Of a stretch of 64,000 nt of DNA, positions 27,267-38,506 are shown one piece after another (within the stretch, counting starts at the first letter, position 1; the number at the start of each line of letters is the position of its first letter). The stretch is taken from NCBI RefSeq assembly GCF_034522235.1, contig NZ_JAXHLN010000002.1, positions 62,001-126,000 on the forward strand. The letters run 5' to 3'. The notes under the pieces are model-generated. The model was not told the origin of the DNA. It saw only the letters and a list, made by a program, of their open reading frames with translations, and ran no database searches. Both the position numbers and the translations under genes were made by a program. The DNA is from Thiohalophilus sp. GTDB lineage: Bacteria > Pseudomonadota > Gammaproteobacteria > UBA6429 > Thiohalophilaceae.

Positions 27267-28796
27267 GTGTTGCTGGCAGTGATAAAACAAATAGTTGTCG
27301 CCTGTCTGCTGCTGCTTGTCGTTGGGCCGCTGGCGGCGGACAGCGCGGAGTTTGATCTATCGCAGGTACGGGAATTCTTCCCGGTCGCCGACCGGCTTGA
27401 GGAAGCCGGGGAGAAACCGCCGGTTACACGGATCTATCGGGGCAATGTCTTGCTGGGTTATGCCTTTGTTACCAGCGATATTGTTTCCATCCCGGCCTAT
27501 TCCGGTGAGCCGATTCATACTCTGGTGACAATCGATACGGCGGGCACGATTACCGGGGTTCGGATACTCGCGCACGAGGAGCCGATCCTGGTGGTCGGGA
27601 TCACGGATGACGATCTGCAACAGTTTATCGACCAGTACGTCGGAAAACGTATCGGGGAAACGCTGAAGATAGGCGGCCGTCCCAGGCAGGGTTCGACGGT
27701 ACTCGATGGCATCAGTGGCGCGACGATCACGGTGATGGTGCTCAATGCCGGTATCACGCGCTCCCTGGAAGAGGTGAGCAAGTCTCTGACCCTCTCGGAC
27801 GGGGTGAGTCCCTCTGACAAGGCGGGCGCAGCCGGGACAACGCCGGGGGATTATGCGCCTATCTGGGTACAGGTCTGGCAGGAGCGTATTTTTCAAATCG
27901 TGGTGCTGGCGCTGGGACTGTTTGTTTTGCTGTTTATTCTGATTATGCAGGACTGGTTGGCACGCCATCCTCGCCTGCTGCAGCGCCTGCGCACCGGATT
28001 TTTGATTTATACTGTGTTGTTCATCGGCTGGTATTCCCTTGCCCAGCTGTCCATTGTCAATGTGCTGACCTTCCTGCGCTCCCTGTTCCGGGAGTTCAGC
28101 TGGGAAAGTTTTCTCATCGATCCGGCGATGTTCATTCTCTGGTCGTTTGTGGCCGTCACCATCGTATTGTGGGGACGCGGAGTGTATTGCGGCTGGTTAT
28201 GTCCCTACGGTGCTCTGCAGGAGTTTGTCTTTCGGCTGGGACGCTATTTGAAGATCCCCTCGTTCGAATTCCCGGAGGTGGTGCATGAACGCTTATGGGC
28301 CATCAAGTACATCATCCTGCTGGGACTGTTCGGCCTGTCACTGCATTCGATGAGTCTGGCCGAGACCTATGCCGAGGTGGAGCCGTTCAAGACCGCCATT
28401 ACCCTGCGCTTTCAGCGCGAATGGGGCTTCGTGTTTTACGCCTTGCTGATGCTGCTGGCCAGTCTGTTTATTCGCAAGTTCTTTTGTCGCTATGTCTGTC
28501 CGCTCGGGGCGGCGTTGACCTTTCCGGCCCGGTTCCGGATTTTCGACTGGCTGCGTCGGCGCAAGGAGTGCGGGCATCCCTGTCAGATCTGTCGCAACGA
28601 ATGTGAGGTGGGATCGATTCGCGGCACCGGCGAGATCATCGAAACCGAGTGCCACTATTGCCTCGCTTGCCAAATAACCTACTGGAATACTCAGAAATGT
28701 CCGCCGCTGATCGACAAGCGCCGCCGCCAGGAGCGCCATCAGAAACAGTCGGGAAAGGTGGCGGACAAGGCGTCGCCTGTCGATCCCCCGACCTGA
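27267..28796 (+). CDS. NosR/NirI-like membrane flavoprotein with 4Fe-4S clusters
   Basis: The protein of about 509 residues has a signal helix, then a periplasmic FMN-binding domain whose DGISGATIT motif should hold covalent FMN on threonine. About five membrane helices follow, with YCGWLCPYGALQEF and FCRYVCPLGAALTF, and a C-terminal ferredoxin-like region with CGHPCQICRNEC and CHYCLACQ. This is the NosR/NirI plan, but shorter than the usual 700-plus residues because the periplasmic part is reduced. NosR supports N2O reductase and NirI supports nitrite reductase; lying directly before nirS, it may be a NirI. There is no ATG. Candidate starts are GTG 27267, TTG 27270 and GTG 27279, immediately after repeat E. 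Confidence 0.85.
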   Translation: MLLAVIKQIVVACLLLLVVGPLAADSAEFDLSQVREFFPVADRLEEAGEKPPVTRIYRGNVLLGYAFVTSDIVSIPAYSGEPIHTLVTIDTAGTITGVRILAHEEPILVVGITDDDLQQFIDQYVGKRIGETLKIGGRPRQGSTVLDGISGATITVMVLNAGITRSLEEVSKSLTLSDGVSPSDKAGAAGTTPGDYAPIWVQVWQERIFQIVVLALGLFVLLFILIMQDWLARHPRLLQRLRTGFLIYTVLFIGWYSLAQLSIVNVLTFLRSLFREFSWESFLIDPAMFILWSFVAVTIVLWGRGVYCGWLCPYGALQEFVFRLGRYLKIPSFEFPEVVHERLWAIKYIILLGLFGLSLHSMSLAETYAEVEPFKTAITLRFQREWGFVFYALLMLLASLFIRKFFCRYVCPLGAALTFPARFRIFDWLRRRKECGHPCQICRNECEVGSIRGTGEIIETECHYCLACQITYWNTQKCPPLIDKRRRQERHQKQSGKVADKASPVDPPT

Positions 28797-28968
28797 CCCC
28801 GGTTTGGCGCAGGAACAGAGTCACGGAGGATGTGGTTGCGGGTTTGTGACCTGTTTGGCAGCAGAGGACTCGCCCGGTGATTAATGAATTTAATCAAGAC
28901 TTGAAAACCATCAATACCCGACTAGCCTTGATCGGAACAAGAAGCAGAGACAATAGAAATTCCACAGT

Positions 28969-30784
<1,816 letters not shown>

Positions 30785-30794
30785 AGCTGTATCG

Positions 30795-30821
30795 GCAGGC
30801 AGAGCCGGGAGCTCTGCCTGC
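30795..30821 (+). terminator. hairpin after nirS
   Basis: An 11-base-pair stem GCAGGCAGAGC with a CGGGA loop and a pyrimidine-rich tail (TCTCTTT) follows the nirS stop by 10 bases. It probably sets a high nirS to nirE transcript ratio, as structural and biosynthetic genes need different levels. Confidence 0.75.
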
Positions 30822-30848
30822 TCTCTTTACAGAAATTGCAGTTCGGGG

Positions 30849-30862
30849 TTCATCCCCGTCAA
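30849..30862 (+). promoter_or_regulatory. possible weak DNR box before nirE
   Basis: TTCATCCCCGTCAA differs from the TTGAT-N4-GTCAA form at one conserved base. It lies 56 bases before the nirE start and just after the nirS terminator, so it could start a separate transcript for the heme d1 genes. No clear -10 follows. Confidence 0.4.
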
Positions 30863-30917
30863 ACGGCCTGAATCCCGACCTGCAAGGTTTGTAAGAAACA
30901 CCAAAGGCTGGTGCGTC

Positions 30918-31709
30918 ATGAAAAACAAGTCCTGTGTGTATCTGGTCGGTACCGGGCCCGGCGATCCGGACCTGCTGACGGTCAAGGCACTGCGTCTGAT
31001 CAAACAGGCCGATGTGATCGTCTATGACCGGCTGGTCTCCGGATCGATTCTCGAACTGATCCCCGCCGGCAGCAGCCGCATCTTTGTCGGCAAGGCCACG
31101 GATCATCACACCCTTCCGCAGGACGAGATCAACGCCCTGCTGGTCAAGATGGCCCACAAGGCGAGAACGATTATCCGCCTCAAGGGCGGCGACCCGCTGG
31201 TGTTCGGTCGCGGCAGCGAGGAAGCCACCTATCTTGCCAGGCACAATATTGATTTTGAGATCGTGCCCGGCGTGACGGCGGCCACTGCGGCCACGACCTA
31301 TGCCGGTATCCCGATGACCCATCGGGGTCTTGCCACCGGTGTACAGATCATTACCGGCCACTCCCGTAACAATCTTGATTTGCAACACGATTGGCAAAAG
31401 CTGGCCAACGAAGATACCACACTCGTGGTGTATATGGGGCTGGCCAATATTCACTATATTACCCGCAAGCTGATGGAAGCCGGTCTGCCGGCCGAGACCC
31501 CGGCGGCGGCTATTCAGGACGGGGCGACACCCCGGCAGCGCCGCTTGATTGCCACGCTCGCCGATCTGGCGGAGCAAACAGAGCGACAGGCCTTCAGACC
31601 GCCGGTCCTGTTTGTGCTCGGCAAGGTGGTGGCGCTGGCCGAGCAGATGGACTGGTATCAGCCCCGGCAGGTATCGCCGGTTGCGGAGGAAAAATATCAT
31701 GTTTCCTAG
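30918..31709 (+). CDS. nirE: uroporphyrinogen-III C-methyltransferase NirE
   Basis: The 263-residue SUMT-family enzyme has YLVGTGPGDPDLLTVKAL (about 6-23), the GGDPLVFGRGSEE motif (about 91-103) and VPGVTAA near 118. It methylates uroporphyrinogen III at C2 and C7 to precorrin-2, the entry step to heme d1 (and siroheme). Placement between nirS and nirC supports the NirE name over CobA or CysG; there is no CysG-type dehydrogenase domain. It is the first gene of the nirECFDLGHJN run. Confidence 0.92.
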   Translation: MKNKSCVYLVGTGPGDPDLLTVKALRLIKQADVIVYDRLVSGSILELIPAGSSRIFVGKATDHHTLPQDEINALLVKMAHKARTIIRLKGGDPLVFGRGSEEATYLARHNIDFEIVPGVTAATAATTYAGIPMTHRGLATGVQIITGHSRNNLDLQHDWQKLANEDTTLVVYMGLANIHYITRKLMEAGLPAETPAAAIQDGATPRQRRLIATLADLAEQTERQAFRPPVLFVLGKVVALAEQMDWYQPRQVSPVAEEKYHVS

Positions 31710-32034
31710 AGTCCTGCTCGGCGTGTTGCTGGTTGTCGGCATGTTCAGTCTGACAACCACCGGCTGGAGCGCGGAGTCGATCACCGACAAGCGCGCGGCT
31801 GAACTGCGCCACCTGGTCAGGCAGGATTGTGGTTCGTGCCACGGCCTGACCCTCAAGGGCGGGCTGGGACCGGCCCTGACACCCGCTGCCCTGGGTGACA
31901 AGCCGAAAGACGCCATGCTCGCAACCGTGCTGCATGGCCGACCCGGCACACCGATGCCGCCCTGGTCCAACCTGTTGAGCCGGGAGGAAGCCCGCTGGAT
32001 TATTGAATTGCTGTATCGGGGAGTTGAGCAATGA
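31699..32034 (+). CDS. nirC: cytochrome c55x NirC
   Basis: The 111-residue protein has a signal peptide (about 1-25, ending GWSA) and a single c-type heme site CGSCH at 44-48, with a likely methionine ligand in GTPMPPWSN. I use the ATG at 31699, preceded by GGAGGAA; it overlaps nirE by 11 bases. NirC is a small periplasmic cytochrome encoded with nirS that can pass electrons in heme d1 maturation or to NirS. The end overlaps nirF by four bases. Confidence 0.92.
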   Translation: MFPRVLLGVLLVVGMFSLTTTGWSAESITDKRAAELRHLVRQDCGSCHGLTLKGGLGPALTPAALGDKPKDAMLATVLHGRPGTPMPPWSNLLSREEARWIIELLYRGVEQ

Positions 32035-33218
32035 GCCGGAGAGTTTCCCGCTATTTTGCTTATCTTGTGGTGCTGGTGACCCTGTTACTGACGGGATGTC
32101 AGAGTCTGGCACCGCGGGCGACCGGCGATCTCGGTCTGGTGATCGAGCGGGCCTCGGGCAGTGTGCAGATCATCGACACCAGCAGCCGGACCGCGCTGGC
32201 CCGGATCGAGGGGCTGGGCGATCTCTCTCACGCCTCGGTGGTCTATTCGCGGGACGAGCGTTATGCCTATGTGTTCGGCCGCGATGGCGGGCTGAGCAAG
32301 GTGGATATGCTGTTGCAACGGGTCGACAAGCGCATTATCCAGTCCGGCAACAGTATCGGCGGCGCCATCTCCCAGGATGGCGCGCTGATTGCCGTCTCCA
32401 ATTACGAGCCCGGTGGGGTCAAGATCTTCGATGCGCAAACGCTGGAGCTCGTGGCCGACATTCCGGCGAACGGCGCAAACGGCAAACGCTCCAAGGTTGT
32501 GGGACTGGTGGATGCGCCGCAAAAACGGTTTGTCTTCAGTCTGTATGAGTCCGATGAAATCTGGATCGCCGACATGAGTCAGCCGGACGAACCCGATATC
32601 ACCCGTTACCGGGATGTGGGCAAACAACCGTATGACGCGCTGATCTCCGGCGAAGGGCGCTATTACATCGCCGGCCTGTTTGGCGAGGATGGCCTGGCGC
32701 TATTCGATCTCTGGCAGCCGCAGCTTGGCGTCAAACGGATTCTGGGCGACTACGGGCGTGGTGAAGAAAAACTGCCTGTTTACAAGATGCCGCATCTGGA
32801 AGGCTGGGCCATGGCCGGTGATTATGCCCTGGTGCCGGCGGTGGGGAGCCATGAAGTACTGGTCATCGATCGATCAAACTGGGAACTGGTCAGGCGTATA
32901 CCGGTGCACAGTCAACCGGTCTTTGTCATGGCCAGTCCGGATCAGCGTCATGTCTGGGTCAATTTTGCCCACCCGGACAACGACACGATTCAGGTGATCG
33001 ATGTCGCCAGCCTGGAAGTGATCGATACGCTCAAGCCGGGCCCGGCTGTATTGCATATGGAGTTTACCCCTCGCGGGCATGAAGTCTGGGTTTCGGTGCG
33101 CGACGCCAATCGGGTCCGCGTGTATGACGCCTATACCCGGCGCGAGATTACCTCGCTGGAAATGACCTCGCCCAGCGGGATTTTCTTTACCAACCGGGCA
33201 CATCGGATAGGCTTATGA
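32031..33218 (+). CDS. nirF: heme d1 biosynthesis lipoprotein NirF
   Basis: The 395-residue protein has a lipoprotein signal with LLLTGCQS (Cys23) and a d1-type propeller domain without the cytochrome c domain of NirS. Typical pieces are GSVQIIDTSSRTALARI, EGWAMAGDYALVPAVG and GHEVWVSVRDANRV. NirF is needed for a late heme d1 step and binds d1-like tetrapyrroles in the periplasm. ATGA overlaps link it to nirC and nirD, so translation is coupled. Confidence 0.94.
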   Translation: MSRRVSRYFAYLVVLVTLLLTGCQSLAPRATGDLGLVIERASGSVQIIDTSSRTALARIEGLGDLSHASVVYSRDERYAYVFGRDGGLSKVDMLLQRVDKRIIQSGNSIGGAISQDGALIAVSNYEPGGVKIFDAQTLELVADIPANGANGKRSKVVGLVDAPQKRFVFSLYESDEIWIADMSQPDEPDITRYRDVGKQPYDALISGEGRYYIAGLFGEDGLALFDLWQPQLGVKRILGDYGRGEEKLPVYKMPHLEGWAMAGDYALVPAVGSHEVLVIDRSNWELVRRIPVHSQPVFVMASPDQRHVWVNFAHPDNDTIQVIDVASLEVIDTLKPGPAVLHMEFTPRGHEVWVSVRDANRVRVYDAYTRREITSLEMTSPSGIFFTNRAHRIGL

Positions 33219-33682
33219 GCGGCGAACGGCAACTGAGTGAACTGGAACGCCATCTGCTGAACGACTATCAGCATGGTTTTCCGTTGTCGCCGACACCCTA
33301 TGCCGACATGGCCGAACAGCTCGGGGTCAGCGAACAGCAGGTACTCGATAGCCTGGAGAGGCTGCAGCGCGAGGGCCTGGTCAGCCGGGTCGGTGCGGTA
33401 TTTCGGCCCAACCGGGTGGGCGCCAGCACCCTGGCGGCGATGTCGGTCGCCGAGGAGGAACTGGAGTCGGTGGCTAAAATTATCAACAGCTATCCGCATG
33501 TCAATCACAATTACGAACGCGAACACGAGTTCAATCTGTGGTTTGTTGCTACGGCCGCCAGTGAGGCTGAGTTGTGTTCTGTCCTCGGGGAGATGGAAGA
33601 GAGAACCAGCCATACCATCCTTGCACTTCCGCTCCTCGAGGACTTCCATATTGATCTGGGATTTGATTTGCAATGGACATGA
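33215..33682 (+). CDS. nirD: siroheme decarboxylase subunit NirD
   Basis: The 155-residue Lrp/AsnC-like protein has an N-terminal winged helix (LNDYQHGFPLSPTPYADMAEQLG) and an AsnC ligand-binding-type domain with NHNYEREHEFNLWFVATA. The NirDLGH proteins decarboxylate siroheme to didecarboxysiroheme. In this cluster the four genes are separate, and each pair (D and L, G and H) alternates the two sequence types. The stop overlaps nirL by ten bases. Confidence 0.9.
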   Translation: MSGERQLSELERHLLNDYQHGFPLSPTPYADMAEQLGVSEQQVLDSLERLQREGLVSRVGAVFRPNRVGASTLAAMSVAEEELESVAKIINSYPHVNHNYEREHEFNLWFVATAASEAELCSVLGEMEERTSHTILALPLLEDFHIDLGFDLQWT

Positions 33683-34251
33683 AAACGCTCAGTCAACAGC
33701 TGCAAAGCATCAACCGGCATCTGGCCGAACTGGATGCGGTGGATGATGCGATGATCCGTGCCATCGAGAACGGCCTGCCGCTGTGTTCGCGCCCTTATGC
33801 GCAGATTGCCGATCAGCTGGGAATTGACGAGCCGGAGGTTCTGGCCCGCCTGGCCGCCTTGCAGCAACAGGGCGTGATCAAGCGCATGGGCGTTGTCGTC
33901 CGTCACCGCGAGCTGGGTTACCGGGCCAACGCCATGCTGGTTTGGGATGTGCCCGATGATCGGGTCGGGGAACTGGGACGCTGCCTGAGTCAGTATGATT
34001 TTATTACGCTATGTTATCGCCGTCCCCGGGTCATGCCAGACTGGCCGTATAACCTGTTTTGCATGATTCATGGCAAATCCCGTGAGGATGTGCTGCAACG
34101 TATTGACTGGCTGATCGAACAGTGTCATCTGGAATCATTACCACACCATGTTCTGTTCAGTCGGCGCCGCTTCAAACAGCGCGGCGCGGTGTATCGCTCT
34201 GACCGAAAGGGTGATGAGCCGGTGATACAGGACAAACGCTATGCAACTTGA
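33673..34251 (+). CDS. nirL: siroheme decarboxylase subunit NirL
   Basis: The 192-residue member of the NirDLGH family has the winged helix with ENGLPLCSRPYAQIADQLG and the second-type AsnC domain (VVVRHRELGYRANAMLVWDV, then CYRRPRVMPDWPYNLFCMIH). The CYRRPR segment marks the L/H type and contains residues likely to contact the tetrapyrrole. A C-terminal basic tail of about 20 residues is longer than in NirH. Overlaps nirD and nirG by ten and eleven bases. Confidence 0.88.
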   Translation: MDMKTLSQQLQSINRHLAELDAVDDAMIRAIENGLPLCSRPYAQIADQLGIDEPEVLARLAALQQQGVIKRMGVVVRHRELGYRANAMLVWDVPDDRVGELGRCLSQYDFITLCYRRPRVMPDWPYNLFCMIHGKSREDVLQRIDWLIEQCHLESLPHHVLFSRRRFKQRGAVYRSDRKGDEPVIQDKRYAT

Positions 34252-34690
34252 TCAGATTGACCGGCAGATTATCAATTCCCTGCAGGAAGGTTTTCCGATC
34301 ACCGAGCAGCCTTATGCGGAAGTGGCGGAACAGCTGTCACTGAGTGAAAATGAACTGATCGCGCGTCTTGAAAGGCTCCTGGCCGACAGGGTGCTTACCC
34401 GTTTCGGACCGATGTTTCAGGCGGAAAAGCTGGGGGGCGCATTCACGCTGGTGGCCATGAGTGTTCGGGAGGACGACTTTGAGCGAGTCGCGGAGATCGT
34501 TAACAGTTTTCCGGAGGTCGCGCATAATTACGAGCGCGAACACCACTTTAATATGTGGTTTGTCGTGGCCACGGATGACCCGAAGCGTATTGATGCCGTA
34601 TTGACCGAAATTGAGTTGGACAGCGGTTATAGTTGTTACAACATGCCCAAGCAGGATGAATATTTCGTCAAACTGAAGCTCGTGGTTTGA
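34241..34690 (+). CDS. nirG: siroheme decarboxylase subunit NirG
   Basis: The 149-residue protein is of the same type as NirD: winged helix with LQEGFPITEQPYAEVAEQL, then an AsnC-like domain with AHNYEREHHFNMWFVVAT. The HNYEREH segment with its histidines is the family hallmark of the D/G type. It should pair with NirH in the decarboxylase complex. Eight bases separate it from nirH. Confidence 0.88.
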   Translation: MQLDQIDRQIINSLQEGFPITEQPYAEVAEQLSLSENELIARLERLLADRVLTRFGPMFQAEKLGGAFTLVAMSVREDDFERVAEIVNSFPEVAHNYEREHHFNMWFVVATDDPKRIDAVLTEIELDSGYSCYNMPKQDEYFVKLKLVV

Positions 34691-34697
34691 ACAGGAA

Positions 34698-35213
34698 ATG
34701 AAATCGATGCAGGCAATAAAGCCAAAAGACACGGCAATGCTTGATGAGACCGATCGTCGTCTCATTCTGACCACCCAGGAAGGGCTGCCGCTGGCTCCCA
34801 AACCCTATGCGGCGGTTGCGCAGGAACTCGGGATCAGTGCCGAGGAAGTCATGCAGCGCCTGCAACGTATGCTGAATACCGGCATCATTCGGCGTATCGC
34901 AGCTGTCCCGAACCATTACCAGCTGGGTTATACCGCCAACGCCATGAGTGTCTGGAATGTGCCGGATGAGTCTATAGAGAAACTGGGAAAACGGATCGGG
35001 GCGCTGGAATTTGTCAGTCATTGCTATCGTCGGCCCCGTCACCTGCCCGCCTGGCCCTATAACCTGTTTGCCATGGTCCATGCCACCAGTCGCGACGAGG
35101 CGCTGGAAAAGGTGGCCGAGATCGCCCGTCTGCTGGGTGAAAATAATCGCGGTCACGACATATTATTCAGTCGTCGCATTCTGAAAAAGACCGGAATGCG
35201 GCTGATATCCTAG
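34698..35213 (+). CDS. nirH: siroheme decarboxylase subunit NirH
   Basis: The 171-residue protein is of the L/H type: TQEGLPLAPKPYAAVAQELG in the winged helix, then GYTANAMSVWNV and CYRRPRHLPAWPYNLFAMVH. The matching CYRRPR in NirL shows the two arose by duplication. A second ATG at codon 4 is possible as the start. nirJ begins ten bases later after AGGAGAAC. Confidence 0.88.
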   Translation: MKSMQAIKPKDTAMLDETDRRLILTTQEGLPLAPKPYAAVAQELGISAEEVMQRLQRMLNTGIIRRIAAVPNHYQLGYTANAMSVWNVPDESIEKLGKRIGALEFVSHCYRRPRHLPAWPYNLFAMVHATSRDEALEKVAEIARLLGENNRGHDILFSRRILKKTGMRLIS

Positions 35214-35222
35214 GAGAACATT

Positions 35223-36446
35223 ATGTTCAGAATAACCCAGTACATGAAAGAGCTGGACAAGCTTGTGAAGGGTGCCGATGCTATATTGCCTCCCAAACGT
35301 CAGCCGCCGGGACCTGTCGTTATCTGGAATCTGATTCGGCGCTGCAACCTGACCTGCAAACATTGCTATTCCATATCGGCAGACAAAGACTTTCCCGGTG
35401 AACTGGATACGCAACAGGTTTATGGCGTGATGGACGATCTGAAACAGTACGGCGTGCCGGTTTTAATTCTCTCTGGCGGCGAGCCACTGATGCGCAAGGA
35501 TATTTTCGATATCTCACATCGCGCTAAAGCCATGGGTTTTTACGTAGGCCTGTCCACCAACGGTACCATGATTGGCGAAGAGAATATCGAGCAGATCGCC
35601 GAAGTGGGCTATGACTATGTCGGCATCAGTGTCGACGGTGTTAAAGAGACACATGATTATTTTCGACGCAAAGAAGGTGCTTTTGAGGAGGCGATGAACG
35701 GGATCCGCCTGTGCCGTGATCATGGCATCAAGGTCGGTCTGCGGTTCACGTTGACCATGGATAACGCCACCGAGCTTCCTGATCTCCTGGAGCTGATGGA
35801 ACAGGAAAACATCGACAAGTTTTATCTATCGCATCTCAACTATGCCGGTCGTGGTAACAAGAACCGCAAGGATGATGTTGTGCATCAGTTGACCCGCGAT
35901 GCCATGGATCTGTTGTTTGAAACCTGCTGGGATAATATTCAAAACGGTGTTGAGCGCGAATTTGTGACCGGTAACAATGATGCCGACGGCGTCTACCTGT
36001 TGTTCTGGATTGCGCGCAATTTCCCGCAGCATCTGGAATACATGCAGGCACGTCTGGAACAGTGGGGCGGTAATGCCACGGGCGTCAATATTGCCAACAT
36101 CGACAACCTGGGCAACGTGCATCCCGATACTTTCTGGTGGGATTACACGCTGGGCAATGTCAAACAGCGGCCTTTCTCGCAAATCTGGGAAGATACCAGC
36201 GACCCGTTGATGGCCGGTCTCAAGGCCGAACAACGTCCGCTCAAGGGTCGTTGCGCCCAGTGCAAACACCTGGCCGTGTGTGGCGGCAATACCCGGGTAC
36301 GTGCCTGGCAGTTGAGTGGCGATCCCTGGCAGGAGGATCCGGCCTGCTATCTCACCGATGAAGAAATCGGTTATACCGGCCTGCATGAGCGCTTACAGCT
36401 CTACCCCTATTCCCGCCATCGTAAGGTTGCACAGCACAAACCCTGA
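35223..36446 (+). CDS. nirJ: heme d1 biosynthesis radical SAM protein NirJ
   Basis: The 407-residue protein has the radical SAM cysteines in CNLTCKHCYS (Cys41, 45, 48), a SAM-binding SGGEPLMRKDIF, and a C-terminal SPASM-like cluster region with CAQCKHLAVCGGNTR and the later CY. NirJ replaces two propionate side chains of didecarboxysiroheme by oxo groups. A strong AGGAGAAC precedes the ATG. Length matches the family. Confidence 0.95.
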   Translation: MFRITQYMKELDKLVKGADAILPPKRQPPGPVVIWNLIRRCNLTCKHCYSISADKDFPGELDTQQVYGVMDDLKQYGVPVLILSGGEPLMRKDIFDISHRAKAMGFYVGLSTNGTMIGEENIEQIAEVGYDYVGISVDGVKETHDYFRRKEGAFEEAMNGIRLCRDHGIKVGLRFTLTMDNATELPDLLELMEQENIDKFYLSHLNYAGRGNKNRKDDVVHQLTRDAMDLLFETCWDNIQNGVEREFVTGNNDADGVYLLFWIARNFPQHLEYMQARLEQWGGNATGVNIANIDNLGNVHPDTFWWDYTLGNVKQRPFSQIWEDTSDPLMAGLKAEQRPLKGRCAQCKHLAVCGGNTRVRAWQLSGDPWQEDPACYLTDEEIGYTGLHERLQLYPYSRHRKVAQHKP

Positions 36447-36504
36447 ACACATTGAATTGAACGTATTGTGCGGGCTGGATCCAGTGGTTCAAAAGGATAA
36501 GTGC

Positions 36505-38070
36505 ATGTCAAAGTTGTTTGGTCCTGTCACAGATCGTCGGGTTGGATCTATCATATTATTGATGTTGTTGTCCTTCGCAGTTACGGCGAGTCCCGAAAAG
36601 CTTTACCAGAAAAATTGCGCCAGCTGTCATGCTCCAAACCGTCTTGGCGCTATGGGACCTGCTTTGTTGCCAGGCAATCTCAAGCGTTTGAAAAAGAACG
36701 AGGCGATGGACGTCATCCGCCAGGGGCGGCTGGCCACGCAAATGCCGGGCTTTGCCGACAAACTCACTGATGAGCAGGTTGCCGCACTGGTCGAGTATAT
36801 CTATACCCCCTTGCCGGAATCGCCTTCATGGGGTGAGGTGGAGATAACCGCCTCGCATAAACTTCATTATCGGCAGTCCGAACTCTCTGATACACCGGTT
36901 TTCGAAGCCGACCCGCTCAACCTCTTCATTGTGGTGGAACTCGGGGATCATCATGCCACCGTGCTGGATGGTGACAGGTTTGAACCCATTCATCGTTTCG
37001 AGACCCATTTCGCCCTGCATGGTGGGCCCAAGTATTCGCCGGGCGGGCGTTATGTATATTTTGCCTCGCGCGATGGCTGGATCAGCAAGTTCGATATGTA
37101 CAACCTCAAGACCGTGGCCGAGGTACGCGCCGGGATCAATACCCGCAATCTGGCCGTCTCCGCCGACGGGCGTTATGTCATGGTTGGCAACTACCTGCCA
37201 CACACCCTGGTGCTGTTCGATGCCCGTGATCTTTCATTGATCAAAATCTTCGATGTCAAAGATAAGTCTGGCCGTTCTTCCCGGGTCAGTGCCGTGTATA
37301 CGGCGCCGCCACGGGGCAGCTTTGTCGCCGCGCTGAAAGACGTCAAGGAAGTCTGGGAGATCAGCTATCTGGATGAGCCGGAGCCGGTGGCCACCGGCTA
37401 TATGCATGATTATCGCTATGAAGAGGGCTATATGGATCGTGGTCCTTTTCCCTTGCGACGGATCGTGCTGGACGACTATCTGGATGACTTCTTTTTCGAT
37501 CAGGATTACAAACATTTGATCGGTGCGGCACGCAATGCCAACAACGGTCAGGTGGTGAATCTGATCGTGGGACGCAAGATTGCCGAGATCGACCTGCAGG
37601 GACTGCCGCATCTGGGATCGGGGATCAGCTGGGAGTACCAGGGTCGTCGAGTGCTGGCGACACCGAACCTGAAAAAGGGTGAAGTCAGCATCATCGACAT
37701 GCAGAACTGGAAGACCATCAAACGGATAAAAACCGGTGGCCCCGGGTTTTTCATGCGCAGTCACAAAAACAGCCCCTACGCCTGGGTCGATGTCTTCTTC
37801 GGCCCGAATCATGACCAGGTGCACATCATCGACAAAGCCACGCTGGAGATCGTCAAGACCCTGAAGCCGGCCCCGGGCAAAACCGCCGCCCATGTCGAAT
37901 TCGACCGCGACGGCCAACACGCCCTGCTGAGCATCTGGGACGAGGAAGGTTATGTGATCGTCTACGATGCAAAGACCCTCGAAGAGGTCAAGCGCCTGCC
38001 CATGAACAAGCCATCGGGCAAATACAACGTCTACAACAAGACCCGCTACACGGAAGGCACTAGTCACTAG
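36505..38070 (+). CDS. nirN: dihydro-heme d1 dehydrogenase NirN
   Basis: The 521-residue protein resembles NirS in layout, with a signal peptide (about 10-29), a cytochrome c domain with CASCH at 38-42, and a d1-type propeller. NirN introduces the acrylate double bond in the last heme d1 step and can hand the cofactor to NirS. I use the ATG at 36505, since the longer upstream frame overlaps nirJ and lacks a signal peptide. The last three residues and TAG (ACTAGTCACTAG) lie in a CTAG-type repeat word. Confidence 0.9.
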   Translation: MSKLFGPVTDRRVGSIILLMLLSFAVTASPEKLYQKNCASCHAPNRLGAMGPALLPGNLKRLKKNEAMDVIRQGRLATQMPGFADKLTDEQVAALVEYIYTPLPESPSWGEVEITASHKLHYRQSELSDTPVFEADPLNLFIVVELGDHHATVLDGDRFEPIHRFETHFALHGGPKYSPGGRYVYFASRDGWISKFDMYNLKTVAEVRAGINTRNLAVSADGRYVMVGNYLPHTLVLFDARDLSLIKIFDVKDKSGRSSRVSAVYTAPPRGSFVAALKDVKEVWEISYLDEPEPVATGYMHDYRYEEGYMDRGPFPLRRIVLDDYLDDFFFDQDYKHLIGAARNANNGQVVNLIVGRKIAEIDLQGLPHLGSGISWEYQGRRVLATPNLKKGEVSIIDMQNWKTIKRIKTGGPGFFMRSHKNSPYAWVDVFFGPNHDQVHIIDKATLEIVKTLKPAPGKTAAHVEFDRDGQHALLSIWDEEGYVIVYDAKTLEEVKRLPMNKPSGKYNVYNKTRYTEGTSH

Positions 38071-38495
38071 TCTCTAGATGCTAGAAAGATATTTCACCAC
38101 CAAGACACCAAGACACTAAGTGTTAATAAAATAATTTCGTGTTTTTGAGACTTCGTGGTTCAATAATTTACCTGGTACCTGTGGCGTCAGCCACCAGTGG
38201 GAGGCGATTCCATCGGCGACTTGCCGGGATGCGAGAGGTCGCGGCTGAAAGCCCCTCCCACTAGAAATAGTCGCTAGGTCCTAGGTCCTGGGTACCAGGC
38301 CCTGGCAGGGTGTGTTCAATACGCCCTATGCGTTGACGTCATCCGGTACATTTTAACCACGAAGACTCGAAGCCACGAAGATCGTTGTTGTTATCCAGGT
38401 TTACCTTCGTGACCACTTCGTGTCTTGGTGTCTTCGTGGTTAGATTTTAGTACCTGGTATCTACTAGCCCCTGGCCCCTAGCCCCTGGCCCCTAG
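38059..38495. repeat. repeat-filled intergenic region F between nirN and moaA
   Basis: This convergent gap holds several stacked elements. A CTAG-word run (ACTAGTCACTAGTCTCTAGA and on) is at 38059-38084. Inverted V2 arms are at 38095-38120 and 38136-38160. A long REP-like hairpin, GTGGGAGGCGATTCC to AAGCCCCTCCCAC, spans about 38195-38262. A CTAGGTCCTAGGTCCTGG word is at 38270-38305. Inverted V2 arms recur at 38355-38380 and 38404-38441. A CTAGCCCCTGGCCCCTAG run is at 38461-38495. No gene or intrinsic terminator with a T-run is seen. Confidence 0.85.
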
Positions 38496-38506
38496 AGACT
38501 GCGGCG

